Shown here: piece after piece, positions 45,366 to 54,041 of the stretch
Position numbering within the stretch: the stretch's first letter is position 1
How the letters are laid out: every line of letters begins with the position of its first letter
Assembly: GCF_025809055.1 (NCBI RefSeq)
Contig: NZ_CP075529.1
Location: forward strand, 2,046,001 to 2,110,000
Length of the DNA: 64,000 nucleotides
Direction of reading: 5' to 3'
Source of the DNA: Devosia sp.
GTDB lineage: Bacteria; Pseudomonadota; Alphaproteobacteria; Rhizobiales; Devosiaceae
Notes under the pieces: model-generated
What the model saw: only the letters and a program-made list of their open reading frames with translations
What the model was told of the DNA's origin: nothing
Databases searched by the model: none
Position numbers and translations under genes: made by a program

Positions 45366-47132
45366 TCAACCCTGCCGGTTGCGTGAACTCTTGTGGAAGT
45401 CGCCCATTTCCCGATCGAAAACCACCACGCGATTGCGCCCCTGTTCCTTTGCGGCATAGAGCGCGGCATCGGCCATGTCGGTCGCGATCTCAAGACCGTC
45501 CCCGGCTTCGGCCATGCAGGCGCCGATGCTGGCCGACATGGCAATCTCGCTTCCGTCGGCCATGAGCAGCGGGCCATCGTTGATCGCCGCCAGCACCGCA
45601 TAGGCCATGGCCCTCAGCACATTGGACGAACTCTCGGGCAACAGCACGATGAACTCGTCCCCGCCCCAGCGGGCGCAGGGATTGGCCGGACCGACGACCT
45701 GAGCGATACGCATGGTCATATCATTGATCACCGCATCTCCGGCGGCATGGCCGAAATTGTCGTTGATGCCCTTGAAACGGTCGATATCGACAAGCAGCAG
45801 CCCATAGGCGCCTTCGGGGGCGGCTGCGGCATGGGCGGCAGAGAATCCGCGGCGATTGAGCAGGCCGGTCTGGCCATCCATATTGGCCAGCCGCTCGAGG
45901 TCCGCGGTGCGCTCGCGCACGCGCGCTTCGAGTTCACTGGTCTGCACATCGACCGCCCCTGCCATGTCGGAAAAGGCCGTCGACAGCCGGTCGATCTCGT
46001 CCCCGCCCGTGCCGCCCAGGGCCCGCGCTGCCGGATAATCGCCGGACCGGGCCCGGCGAACCGCGGTTTCGAGCACGAAGACCCGGTCCAGGACGGATCG
46101 CTTGAAGACCAGCATCAGCACAAAGGCCGTTATGCCCATCACCGCGATCAGCAGCGCCCCGATGGGCAGGAACAGGCGCTTGTCGATGATGGCATCCACA
46201 TCCATCAATGTGACATTGAACCAGCCGAGCCGGTCGAGATAGCCGGCGCCCACAAGCACCTGCTTGCCCTCGATGGTCACGAAGTCGGAAATGACCTGCA
46301 CCTCGGAACTTGCCACCCGGTCGAGCAGGCGCTCCAAGACCTGCCGGTCCGCCTCGCTATCCACCAGCGAGAACACGGTACGCTTGTCGCTGAGGCTTTC
46401 CGAAAGGCTGGCCAGGTTGACTAGGTCTTCGTCACGATGGGCCTGAATAAAGCCCTGGCGATCGACAAACATCGACGTCACCCCGGTCTGGGGGACGTTG
46501 ACCACTTCCTGGATGAAGGCCGTCAGGTCAATGCCGGTGCCGAGGACGCCCAGCACATTGCGCCCCTCACGGATGACGCAGTTCATCCAGACCTTTGTGA
46601 CCCGCAAATTGGCGTCATTGTCGACATTGAGATAGCACCCCTCCCCCAGCGCCTTGGCGGAAAAATACCAGGCATCGCGGGGGTTGTCGGCGCTCACGGC
46701 ATAACGACGCTGGTTGCCGGCATAGGCATTGGCCGCATCGTTGAAATAGTAATTGCCCGAGCCATCGATGACGAAAAAGTAGGACCGGTCGGCAAAGCTC
46801 TGGCGAAAATGCTCGAGTTCGGCGATGCCGCGCCGCATCAGTGCCGGGTCATCCTCATTGCGGGCCCAGTCGCGAATGGCCTGGCTGCCGGCCAGCGTCT
46901 CGGCCAGCGAGACCTCGCGCACCAAGGCGCCCAGCCCACGATAGCGATCGTAGAGCACCTGCTTTTCGGCGAACAGCGTGCCCAGTTGGATGACCGTGCT
47001 ATTGGCGATCCAGTTGAACGCCAGATAGGCCGGCGCGGCGACCACCGCAAATCCGGCCAGGACGAACAGCAATACCTTCAGCGACAAGGTATCGCCGATA
47101 TGGCGCAACAGGGACGAAATCGGGCGACGCAT
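45366..47132 (-). CDS. membrane diguanylate cyclase with periplasmic sensor domain
   Basis: A 588-residue protein: a span at about 19-42, a periplasmic dCache/CHASE4-type domain (about 45-300), a second span (about 322-345), a HAMP-like linker (346-400) and a GGDEF domain (about 420-575) with the intact active site RWGGDEFIVLL, LLVDIDRFKGINDNFGHAAGD and a catalytic Asp pair. It makes cyclic di-GMP when the sensor is triggered. The RxxD inhibitory site normally five residues before GGDEF is absent (NPCARWGGDEF), so product inhibition may not occur. No EAL domain. Confidence 0.92.
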   Translation of the reverse strand: MRRPISSLLRHIGDTLSLKVLLFVLAGFAVVAAPAYLAFNWIANSTVIQLGTLFAEKQVLYDRYRGLGALVREVSLAETLAGSQAIRDWARNEDDPALMRRGIAELEHFRQSFADRSYFFVIDGSGNYYFNDAANAYAGNQRRYAVSADNPRDAWYFSAKALGEGCYLNVDNDANLRVTKVWMNCVIREGRNVLGVLGTGIDLTAFIQEVVNVPQTGVTSMFVDRQGFIQAHRDEDLVNLASLSESLSDKRTVFSLVDSEADRQVLERLLDRVASSEVQVISDFVTIEGKQVLVGAGYLDRLGWFNVTLMDVDAIIDKRLFLPIGALLIAVMGITAFVLMLVFKRSVLDRVFVLETAVRRARSGDYPAARALGGTGGDEIDRLSTAFSDMAGAVDVQTSELEARVRERTADLERLANMDGQTGLLNRRGFSAAHAAAAPEGAYGLLLVDIDRFKGINDNFGHAAGDAVINDMTMRIAQVVGPANPCARWGGDEFIVLLPESSSNVLRAMAYAVLAAINDGPLLMADGSEIAMSASIGACMAEAGDGLEIATDMADAALYAAKEQGRNRVVVFDREMGDFHKSSRNRQG

Positions 47133-47189
47133 GGGCGGTTGGATCAGTGAACAGGGGCCGATCCTCGGCCAGAACGCCTCAAGACTTTA

Positions 47190-47813
47190 TTAAGATTGAT
47201 GGCTTTTTGGACCCGGCTTGGACAGGAACGCAGCGATCGCGCTGATTTCCTCCTGACGGATTTCATGGCCGCCTTCATGCCAGGCCCGATCGACATCGGC
47301 GCCATTGGTCTCGAAGTAAGCGGCGAGGGTGCTGGTTTCCGGAGCCGGGGCGATCGGGTCCCGACGGCCTGCGGTGATCAGCACCTGCCGGCCGGAATAG
47401 TCGGCCGGTGCCGGTGAAAACGGGATCAGCGGATGCATGAGCACAACGGCATCGAAAAGCTGCGGCGCGGCGAACTGCACGGAGGCCAGGATATTGGCGC
47501 CGTTTGAATAGCCGAGCCCGATGACCTTGCCTTTGTGATCTGGCCCGATCTGGGCGCTGACGAATGCGCGCATGGCCTCGGTCCTCGTGGCCAGGTCGGC
47601 CATGTCATAGACACCCTCGCCAGTCCGGCGGAAATAGCGCAGGGCGCCCTGCTCGCTGACATCGCCGCGGGGCGCAATACGCCGGGCGCCCGGCAGCACC
47701 TGTGCGGCAAAATCAAAGAACTGGTTCTCGTCCCCGCCGGTGCCATGGAAGAGGAAGATCGTGGGAGACGCCTCGTGCTCTCCGTCAGCCTGCCTGAAAT
47801 GATACGCGGACAT
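47190..47813 (-). CDS. phospholipase/carboxylesterase-type alpha/beta hydrolase (YpfH-like)
   Basis: A 207-residue serine esterase with the compact COG0400 fold: IFLFHGTGGDENQF near 18-31, RYFRRTGEGVYD, nucleophile elbow GLGYSNGANIL with Ser in GYSNG, the acid Asp in TAGRRDPIAP and the catalytic His in WHEGGHEI. Substrate unknown, probably short acyl esters. The ATG at 47813 is taken as start; a longer frame begins with unlikely sequence. Confidence 0.86.
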   Translation of the reverse strand: MSAYHFRQADGEHEASPTIFLFHGTGGDENQFFDFAAQVLPGARRIAPRGDVSEQGALRYFRRTGEGVYDMADLATRTEAMRAFVSAQIGPDHKGKVIGLGYSNGANILASVQFAAPQLFDAVVLMHPLIPFSPAPADYSGRQVLITAGRRDPIAPAPETSTLAAYFETNGADVDRAWHEGGHEIRQEEISAIAAFLSKPGPKSHQS

Positions 47814-47909
47814 CAAATTCTCCTGTACTGCCGGGAATATGGACAGCCGGAGGCATAGGGGCAATTGCGCTGTGCCGACACGGACCGTTGCCGATCCGGC
47901 AACAATGGC

Positions 47910-48395
47910 TCAGGGACGATAGCCCGCCAGAATGGCGAGACGCAGCGACTCGGCCACCGCCCGCGCGGCCGTCTCTTCGGCACCGATCTCCGATTCCTGG
48001 TCGGTCAGGCTCAACGTCGCATCCTGATAGGCCGTTTCTGCGCTGCGCGTGGCCTCGAGCAGAATCTCATCGCCCTGGCGGATCGTAACCGTTGCCTGCA
48101 CGGCCTCGGCCTTGGGGTCGCGGATGCGGAACGGATCGGACTTGGGCGTATAGGCGCTGGCGCTGGACGCCCGCACCGTCAGCACGGGATCGGCTGCCCC
48201 GGCCGCGCCCGGAAAGGCCACGCGCAACCGGTTGAGAACGAGTTGTTCCATGCGGTTGGAGGGCGAAGCAAAATTGAAACGGATGGCTTCCGCGCCGGAG
48301 CGATCGCCATAGACCGGCGCCAGGCTCGTGCAGCCCGAAAGCGCCAGCGAGACCAGGCCGGCACCGAGAACCACGAGAAATCTTGAGCGTTTCAT
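47910..48395 (-). CDS. lptE: outer-membrane lipoprotein, LptE-like
   Basis: A 161-residue lipoprotein with a lipobox (LALSGCTSL, Cys22), then LAPVYGDRSG, MEQLVLNRLRVAFPG, and a C-terminal AARAVAESLRLAILAGYRP. Length and layout (xxPLYG start, amphipathic helices, a central strand region) fit the LptE plug that sits inside the LptD barrel to insert lipopolysaccharide in the outer membrane. The clear link is position: it begins 8 bases after lptD. Sequence identity to known LptE is low, so the call rests on layout and adjacency. Confidence 0.72.
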   Translation of the reverse strand: MKRSRFLVVLGAGLVSLALSGCTSLAPVYGDRSGAEAIRFNFASPSNRMEQLVLNRLRVAFPGAAGAADPVLTVRASSASAYTPKSDPFRIRDPKAEAVQATVTIRQGDEILLEATRSAETAYQDATLSLTDQESEIGAEETAARAVAESLRLAILAGYRP

Positions 48396-48403
48396 GGCGT
48401 CCC

Positions 48404-50704
48404 CTATAGGCCCGGCAGGCCGCCGGAATAGCCCAGATTGAGCCCCGAAGGTGCCTTGATGCGGAACGTTGCCGTGATCCGCGTGTCATTGGGTGAAGTA
48501 TGGGTCGGCCCCGTCCGCGTCACCGCCCCGGCAATGTTGAGATAGCCATCGTCATAGGCAAGACCGCCGCCGACCTGCAGGAACTTGTTTGCCGCCAGGT
48601 CCCAATAGACATTGCTCGATACCGACCAATAATCGGCAAAGGGCATGGTCGCCTCAACCCCAACCTCATGCAGGTCTCGCACATTGCCCAGACCCGTCTC
48701 GGCCTTGGCATAGCGATAGTTGAAGGCGCCGGCCCAGCCGTCCTGGCTGTATTTGATGCCCGCACCGGCCCGCGCCAGCGCGAATGTCGTGGTGTCGACC
48801 TGCAGCTTGCCGCCAAGGCTGACGCTGTCCATCACCCTTCCATAGGCGCCCAGGACTGCGTAGGAGGCGGCGGAATCCAGGCCGGAATCGACGCCGGCAT
48901 TGGTCAGGTCCGGCGTGGCAAAGACATTGGTCCCGGCCAGCTGGAACGATTGGCCGGCCACCAGCTCAAGATAATTGCCATCGTCCATGCTGGCGAGATA
49001 CCGCCCGCCGACATTGAGGCGCAGGCCGGTTTCCTGCCGGTCGATGCCGGTGAAACGGTTGTAGCTGAACAGATTGGTGTCGTCGAAGACCACGCTCTGG
49101 GAGTCTTCATTGGTGATACCGGGGGCAATGCTGGAGGCATTGCGATAGACGATCTGCGCGATCGGCTCGACCAGATGCGTCATGCCGGGCGAGCCAGCAA
49201 TGAGCGGATAGCGCACATCGAGCGCGGCGATGGGGGTCACGCCCCAGAGATCGCCCGCAGGCGGTGCGCTGGCCAGCGTGCTGTTGCCGTCATAGACCGC
49301 ACCATCCAGCCGCGCGCCGAGGAACGGCGTGACCACCGCGCCACCGGCAATGAACTGGTTCTGCCAGCTGGCCTGGGCCATGCCGTGCATGCGGCTGCCG
49401 GCATAGCCGTGAACATAGGGCACGCCGCCCACGGTGCTGGCACTGTCGCGCACCCGCTGCACACCGAGAAGGCGGGCTTCGATATCCACCTGCCCGGCGC
49501 CCTCGGGCAGGGTGAAGGTCTTTTCGACCCGGACATTGGGAAGCGCCAGCCCTTGCCTTTCGACTTGTGCCTGGCTGGTATTGCCCAGGGCATTGAACTG
49601 CTGCACCCGGGCATCGAGATAGGTGTCGTCATTGAGATGGGTGACATAGACCTGGTTGATCGCAGCCTTCTGCTTGTCGAGGTCATAGTCATCGAAATAG
49701 GCGCGGTCGGTATAGACCGCGTAAGACGCGCCCACTTCCCAATCCTTGACCGGCACGAAATGGCCCGAGGCCTGGATAGCACCGCGCCAGTCGCGCACTG
49801 CCGGTCCGTAGGAGCTGAAGGCGTTCTTGTTGAACTGGTAGAGGCCGGAGGCCTTGATCCGGAACTGGCCGCCGCTGAACCGCTGGATCCATTCGGCCCC
49901 CAGCAGCCCGCCCTGCCCGGTCAGCAGCGTCGGGCTCAGGATCACGTCGGTAAACCGGCTCGAATAGACCGTGACCGGCACGGAAACCTTGAGCCCGTAT
50001 TTGTCGTCGTAATCGAGTTCCGGGCGCGGCATGTCGTCGAGCGCTTCGCCACTCAGGTCCGGTAGCCACAGATAGGGCAGCCAGAGGACAGGCACACCCA
50101 GGAGCGCCAGGCTCGGTTGCTCCAGCGTTACCGAGCGGTCTTCGCGGTTATAGGTGACCTTGGCGGCGCTCATCGACCAGCCGATACGCCGGCCCTTGTC
50201 GTCAATACAGTCGCCGCACGGGGCGTAGTAGGCATTGACGAGGACCGATTGCAGTTCCCGATCATAGTCGAGGCTATCCGCCGTCACCAGCGAGCCATCG
50301 GTGCCCGTCAGGGCCAGCGACTGGAGGAAGACCTGGCGCATGCCGCCGGTCACCACCAGGCTGGGAGATTGCGAAATATTGCCGGCCGGGTCGCGCACCG
50401 TCACGCCGCCGGACATTTCGAGTTCCCCGACATTGCGGCGGAACACCAGGCTTTGTCCCTTGAGGACCCAGCCATCAGCCTTGAGCACGACATCGCCATA
50501 GGCGGTGATGGTATTATTGTTGGCGTCGAAGATCAGTTCATCCGCCTCGACGCCGGTCGGGCTGGACGGATCGATGGCCTGATTGAAGTAATTGGCCGGC
50601 ACCAATCCCTGGGCGGAAACGGCAGTGATGCCCGCCGGGCCGAGCCCGGCAAGCATGGCAAGTGCCAAAGCTCCCCCGATCAGGTGGCGGTCAACTGGCC
50701 TCAA
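48404..50704 (-). CDS. lptD: LPS-assembly outer-membrane protein LptD
   Basis: A 766-residue beta-barrel protein that inserts lipopolysaccharide into the outer leaflet. Signal peptide (about 1-33, ending TAVSAQG), periplasmic OstA/LptA-like domain (VEADELIFDANNNTITAYGDVVLKADGWVLKGQ, in parts, about 50-150), then the barrel domain with LptD signatures PYLWLPDLSG, QRFSGGQFRIKASGLYQFN and IVEPIAQIVYR-like LVEPIAQIVYRNAS. Two cysteines (PCGDC) sit in the N-terminal half. The TTG at 50704 is chosen because AAAGGCGGAG precedes it; the longer frame runs through non-coding-like sequence. An LptE-like gene follows. Confidence 0.92.
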   Translation of the reverse strand: MRPVDRHLIGGALALAMLAGLGPAGITAVSAQGLVPANYFNQAIDPSSPTGVEADELIFDANNNTITAYGDVVLKADGWVLKGQSLVFRRNVGELEMSGGVTVRDPAGNISQSPSLVVTGGMRQVFLQSLALTGTDGSLVTADSLDYDRELQSVLVNAYYAPCGDCIDDKGRRIGWSMSAAKVTYNREDRSVTLEQPSLALLGVPVLWLPYLWLPDLSGEALDDMPRPELDYDDKYGLKVSVPVTVYSSRFTDVILSPTLLTGQGGLLGAEWIQRFSGGQFRIKASGLYQFNKNAFSSYGPAVRDWRGAIQASGHFVPVKDWEVGASYAVYTDRAYFDDYDLDKQKAAINQVYVTHLNDDTYLDARVQQFNALGNTSQAQVERQGLALPNVRVEKTFTLPEGAGQVDIEARLLGVQRVRDSASTVGGVPYVHGYAGSRMHGMAQASWQNQFIAGGAVVTPFLGARLDGAVYDGNSTLASAPPAGDLWGVTPIAALDVRYPLIAGSPGMTHLVEPIAQIVYRNASSIAPGITNEDSQSVVFDDTNLFSYNRFTGIDRQETGLRLNVGGRYLASMDDGNYLELVAGQSFQLAGTNVFATPDLTNAGVDSGLDSAASYAVLGAYGRVMDSVSLGGKLQVDTTTFALARAGAGIKYSQDGWAGAFNYRYAKAETGLGNVRDLHEVGVEATMPFADYWSVSSNVYWDLAANKFLQVGGGLAYDDGYLNIAGAVTRTGPTHTSPNDTRITATFRIKAPSGLNLGYSGGLPGL

Positions 50705-51028
50705 GACTTCTCCGCCTTTCTCTCGCGACGCCCTTGCGGGGCGAGGAAAAGGCGCCAATCGGCGCCGCCACTCGCACACAAAGATGCTCTGCCATTCCGG
50801 CAGTCCCATCAGATAATTAAAGTACCGACCATTCTGGTGACGGGCAATGAACAATCTGCAAACCGGGCCCGGCCCGCTGCCGGTTATGGCTGACAAGATG
50901 TTAATGGGCCACAATGAAAAAACCCGGATGGCCAGGCCATCCGGGTTCAATGGTTGCGGGAGCGCGCAATTGTCGCGCCCCTACATTCACGCTGGCGGCC
51001 TAGTAGATTTTTCTCGCCTGTCGGCTAA
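50705..51028. other. gene-free stretch upstream of lptD
   Basis: The 324 bases hold the likely lptD promoter and, at 50921-50947, a terminator on the minus strand for the operon upstream. Base composition falls here from GC-rich core to the AT-richer accessory region. No reading frame of interest is seen. Confidence 0.6.
50921..50947 (-). terminator. intrinsic terminator of the three-gene unknown operon
   Basis: AACCCGGATGGC and GCCATCCGGGTT form a perfect 12-bp stem with a CAG loop; on the minus strand it is followed by TTTT. It lies 80 bases after the last gene of the operon and separates it from lptD. Confidence 0.85.
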
Positions 51029-51529
51029 TCAGACCGTTTTAGCTGCGGTGAGCACCCGAAACAACTGCGCCTTCGCTTGAACAAAAATCAGGTCATTCTC
51101 ATCATTTACTAGAACCTTCGCACAAAGCTTTATGCCTGCGTGTAGGGGGTGCGCTCCGCCTTCATTGTCCGTTGAGCAATCGTCAACTACTGAAAAAACT
51201 CTGCCCACATCCGGAAGTTGGATATCCCGCACCTCGCGGGCAGTTGGAGCATAGACTTTCGCAAGAGCTTGGGGAGAGCCCTGCTGCGGCTCCAACTCCG
51301 ACTTGATCGCAGCGAGTGCTGGCTCGTCTCCGTCTGCCAGACGCCACACTGACAAAGACCCTCCTGGCAGCAGATCAGCCTTCCTGATTAACGAACCCTT
51401 GGGTTTGCCCTTGTTGTAGTGCATTGGCTCGTAACCGGCTCGACAGATTCTTTCTTCGTCCCCGACTGGACCAGGGGACGCAGGATGCTGCGAAATGAGC
51501 TCCCGAGAGCAGAGAGCGGCGCACGTCAT
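51029..51529 (-). CDS. unknown protein, third gene of the accessory operon
   Basis: A 166-residue protein I do not recognise as a named family. It has no signal peptide or membrane span. The first half contains a motif-like GYEPMHYNKGKPKGSLIRKADLLPGGSLSVWRL (in parts), in which an aromatic-His pair is followed by Ser and a G-G-x-LSVWR strand, a pattern I associate with small uncharacterised proteins neighbouring TIGR04255-type genes. The second half is acidic with three cysteines. It overlaps the preceding gene by 4 bases, which supports its start at 51529. Base composition is clearly lower in GC than in the core genes. A terminator follows at 50921-50947. Confidence 0.72.
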   Translation of the reverse strand: MTCAALCSRELISQHPASPGPVGDEERICRAGYEPMHYNKGKPKGSLIRKADLLPGGSLSVWRLADGDEPALAAIKSELEPQQGSPQALAKVYAPTAREVRDIQLPDVGRVFSVVDDCSTDNEGGAHPLHAGIKLCAKVLVNDENDLIFVQAKAQLFRVLTAAKTV

Positions 51530-52122
51530 GCCAAATAGAACAACCGCTCTGCCACGCCAGCATCAACAACAAACCGGTGCACGGCAGTGTCGTCGATCAC
51601 CGGAATGATCTTGGCCACGCATCTGGAAGGATTATCGTGCACAAATGAGCAGATAACCTCGCCGCGTCCAGAAAACTCTAGAGAAAATAGACTTTCGCGA
51701 TCCAGAAGCCAACGCAAGGCAACGCGCCCATCTTCGTCAACCTCTACCTCCGGCAAGTGATCTTGGTGCAAAGCGAATGCAGACAGCACACGAGCGACGT
51801 CGGCCTGAATGGCGGCGGAGGGAGCAATAGCGCCCTCGATCCAACCATCCTGAAGACGGCCAAGCTCAGTGACGACATGGTCAGCGATATCGCTGCTGGG
51901 CGCCAGAATTGCTTCAGACTGTTGCGCTTCTCTCTTCCCGGAGCCTACGAACATATGAACCCGTGGCTGTGGGTTGCTCAACATTGAGCCGGTGGCACCG
52001 GACGTGCTACCGCCACCAAGCAAAACGGCTAAGCCTCCAGCTGCAATGTAACCTGCAAAGCGACCGAAGCTGGAGGATCGGATGGCGTGCGACGCCGTCG
52101 CAGTTGTATCCTGAAAGGTCAT
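51526..52122 (-). CDS. unknown protein with one hydrophobic segment, second gene of the accessory operon
   Basis: A 198-residue protein. Residues about 18-45 (SFGRFAGYIAAGGLAVLLGG) could span the membrane once; the short Gly/Ser-rich stretch after it looks like a linker. The C-terminal domain (about 95-198) has an alternating strand pattern, HLPEVEVDEDGRVALRWLLD, ESLFSLEFSGRGEVICSFVH, typical of a small beta-sheet domain I have seen described only as hypothetical. It overlaps both neighbours by 4 bases, so the three genes are made in a fixed order. I do not know its function. Confidence 0.72.
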   Translation of the reverse strand: MTFQDTTATASHAIRSSSFGRFAGYIAAGGLAVLLGGGSTSGATGSMLSNPQPRVHMFVGSGKREAQQSEAILAPSSDIADHVVTELGRLQDGWIEGAIAPSAAIQADVARVLSAFALHQDHLPEVEVDEDGRVALRWLLDRESLFSLEFSGRGEVICSFVHDNPSRCVAKIIPVIDDTAVHRFVVDAGVAERLFYLA

Positions 52123-52928
52123 GTTAACCCTATGCCCGAAGCGATCGCTGGAGTGAGAAGCTTCTTAAGGAGCGACTTGTTCCGGATATGCATATTCTCC
52201 ATACCGGAAACAAGCGCTTCGTTGTAATTTGCCCCAAGCCAACTGATTTGCCTAGGCGTCCGATACCGCATGTTCTGGAAGTTGGTTATCGCCACTTGGG
52301 CAGCGGCGCCGCGCTGAGCTGTCTCAGGGGTCGCGGTAAGGCCATCCACATTCAAGTGCACCAAAGTGGAAACAGGCGCCTGCCGGTCTTCGAACCAAGC
52401 CACATGGCTATGCCAAACCGGACCTGACTGGAATGCAAAATCAGCCAAGATGTCGCTTGGTTGGAGAAGTGCCCGCAAATCATACATCTGCTCATCGGCG
52501 TGCCAAAAGAAGTCATCACGAACCAGCAACACGAGCCCCGATACCTGCAGGTCTCCAAATCCGGCACCAACCAGTAGGCTGCAAAGGCGCGCCAAAAGCA
52601 TATAGGCCTGGCCCGAGACCGCCACCCATCGCGTGTAGCGCCTGCAATCTACTGCGATTTCGCTCCCAGACACACGGAGCGACCATGCGGGTGTGCCATC
52701 TGGCCTCAAGAACGAGAACTCCACACCGGGAAGGTGATGGATGACCGGCCCTTGTGGCGTGACCTCGACGCTCATGGTTTGACCGCCATTCAGGGCCGGC
52801 AGTTCGGACTTGAAGTTTCTGTGGTTGTTTTGAACGAGATTGACCACATCCGGCGGGAGAGGCGCCGAAAAGACCACCTGGAACGTCACTCCGCTGACAG
52901 CATGTTCAGAATTTGCAGATTTGAACAT
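52119..52928 (-). CDS. TIGR04255-like protein, first gene of the accessory operon
   Basis: A 269-residue cytoplasmic protein that resembles the sporadically distributed TIGR04255 family: an N-terminal strand (FQVVFSAPLPPDVVNLV), then VEFSFLRPDGTPAWSLRVSG, VDCRRYTRWVAVSGQAYMLL with the YTRW pattern, and a second alpha-beta half to about 235. The function of that family is unknown. The recognition is from memory and was not searched. It opens the operon: AGGGGA lies 5 bases before the ATG and no promoter is obvious. Its base composition is like that of the two following genes and unlike the core. Confidence 0.7.
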   Translation of the reverse strand: MFKSANSEHAVSGVTFQVVFSAPLPPDVVNLVQNNHRNFKSELPALNGGQTMSVEVTPQGPVIHHLPGVEFSFLRPDGTPAWSLRVSGSEIAVDCRRYTRWVAVSGQAYMLLARLCSLLVGAGFGDLQVSGLVLLVRDDFFWHADEQMYDLRALLQPSDILADFAFQSGPVWHSHVAWFEDRQAPVSTLVHLNVDGLTATPETAQRGAAAQVAITNFQNMRYRTPRQISWLGANYNEALVSGMENMHIRNKSLLKKLLTPAIASGIGLT

Positions 52929-53108
52929 CGCGTCCCCTGACTATGAGCCGCCCGCATCCCGGCAATCGGCTGCCTACCCGGCTTGCGACCGTCTGGCAAG
53001 ATGATTCATGGATGATGAAGAAACGGTTCCTGCGGCACGGGAGCGCGCAATGATCGCAGTCCGAAAATCGTGCTGGCCGCCTGGAACGCCTTGTGGTTGT
53101 CTGACCGC

Positions 53109-53276
53109 ATGACCCGCGTTCCCATTTTTGATCCGGCCAAAAATCCGGAAATCGCTCGCCTCCGCCGCGTCCTCGCACAGCTTGAGGCCACGCCTCTGGG
53201 CGCGCGCGAGCGCGAATGTGCTGATGTGCGGGAGCGGGACATTCGGATGCGGATAGAAGAATTGGAGAAGCGCTGA
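53109..53276 (+). CDS. small protein coupled to the SRAP gene
   Basis: A 55-residue, highly charged protein (MTRVPIFDPAKNPEIARLRR..., MRIEELEKR at the end), probably two helices or a coiled coil. Its stop overlaps the SRAP gene start by one base (TGATG), which is the main reason to accept it; its ribosome-binding site is weak. I do not recognise it. It may be a phage or accessory gene. Confidence 0.5.
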   Translation: MTRVPIFDPAKNPEIARLRRVLAQLEATPLGARERECADVRERDIRMRIEELEKR

Positions 53277-54037
53277 TGTGCAACCTCTATAGCCACACGT
53301 CGAACATCGAGTCGATCCGCCGGATGGTGGGAGACTTCAAGCGCATTCACGACAATGTCGGCAACCTGGAGCCGCAGCCTGGCATTTTCCCCGACTATCC
53401 CGCGCCCATTGTCAGGAATACGCCGGAAGGCCGTGAACTGGCCAAAGTCCGTTGGGGCCTGCCATCGAGCCAGAAGGCGCTCTATGACGCGGCCAGCCGC
53501 CGCGCGGACAAGCTGCGCGAGAAGGGCAAGCCGGTCGACTTTGACAAGCTGCTGAAAATGGAGCCCGACAGCGGCACCACCAATGTACGGAACATCAAAA
53601 CGGCCGCCGGCCGATGGAACCAGCATTGGAACCGGTGGATGGGCGTCGAAAACCGTTGCGTCGTGCCCTTCACCAGTTTTTCCGAATTCGACAACACAGT
53701 CGAAAACGGCCAGAAAAAGGGCGACACCTGGTTCGCCTTCGATGAGAGCCGTCCACTCGCCTTCTTTGCCGGGATATGGGTCGGCGGTTGGGAAGGCGTG
53801 CGAAAGATCAAGCTAGGGCTGGAAAAGGACATGGAGCTGTTCGGCTTCCTCACCTGCGAACCCAATGATGTCGTCGGGTCCATCCACATGAAGGCCATGC
53901 CGGTGATCCTGACAGAGCCCGAAGAAATCGAGACCTGGCTTACGGCGCCGAAAGAGGATGCCATTGCCCTGCAACGGCCCCTGCCCGATGGCGTGCTGGA
54001 AATCGTGTCGGTGGGGAAGAAGTCGGACCAGGCCTGA
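53276..54037 (+). CDS. SRAP (YedK/HMCES-type) protein
   Basis: A 253-residue SOS-response-associated peptidase family protein. The catalytic Cys2 (MCNLYS), an active-site Glu in FTSFSEF, and the conserved His in SIHMKAMPVIL are present, as needed to form a thiazolidine crosslink with abasic sites in single-stranded DNA and so shield them. The N-terminus is longer between motifs than in YedK (Leu-Arg-Glu-rich insertion about 75-100). Prophages often carry such genes. It lies at the edge of the prophage and runs opposite to the late genes. Confidence 0.9.
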   Translation: MCNLYSHTSNIESIRRMVGDFKRIHDNVGNLEPQPGIFPDYPAPIVRNTPEGRELAKVRWGLPSSQKALYDAASRRADKLREKGKPVDFDKLLKMEPDSGTTNVRNIKTAAGRWNQHWNRWMGVENRCVVPFTSFSEFDNTVENGQKKGDTWFAFDESRPLAFFAGIWVGGWEGVRKIKLGLEKDMELFGFLTCEPNDVVGSIHMKAMPVILTEPEEIETWLTAPKEDAIALQRPLPDGVLEIVSVGKKSDQA

Positions 54038-54041
54038 CGCC

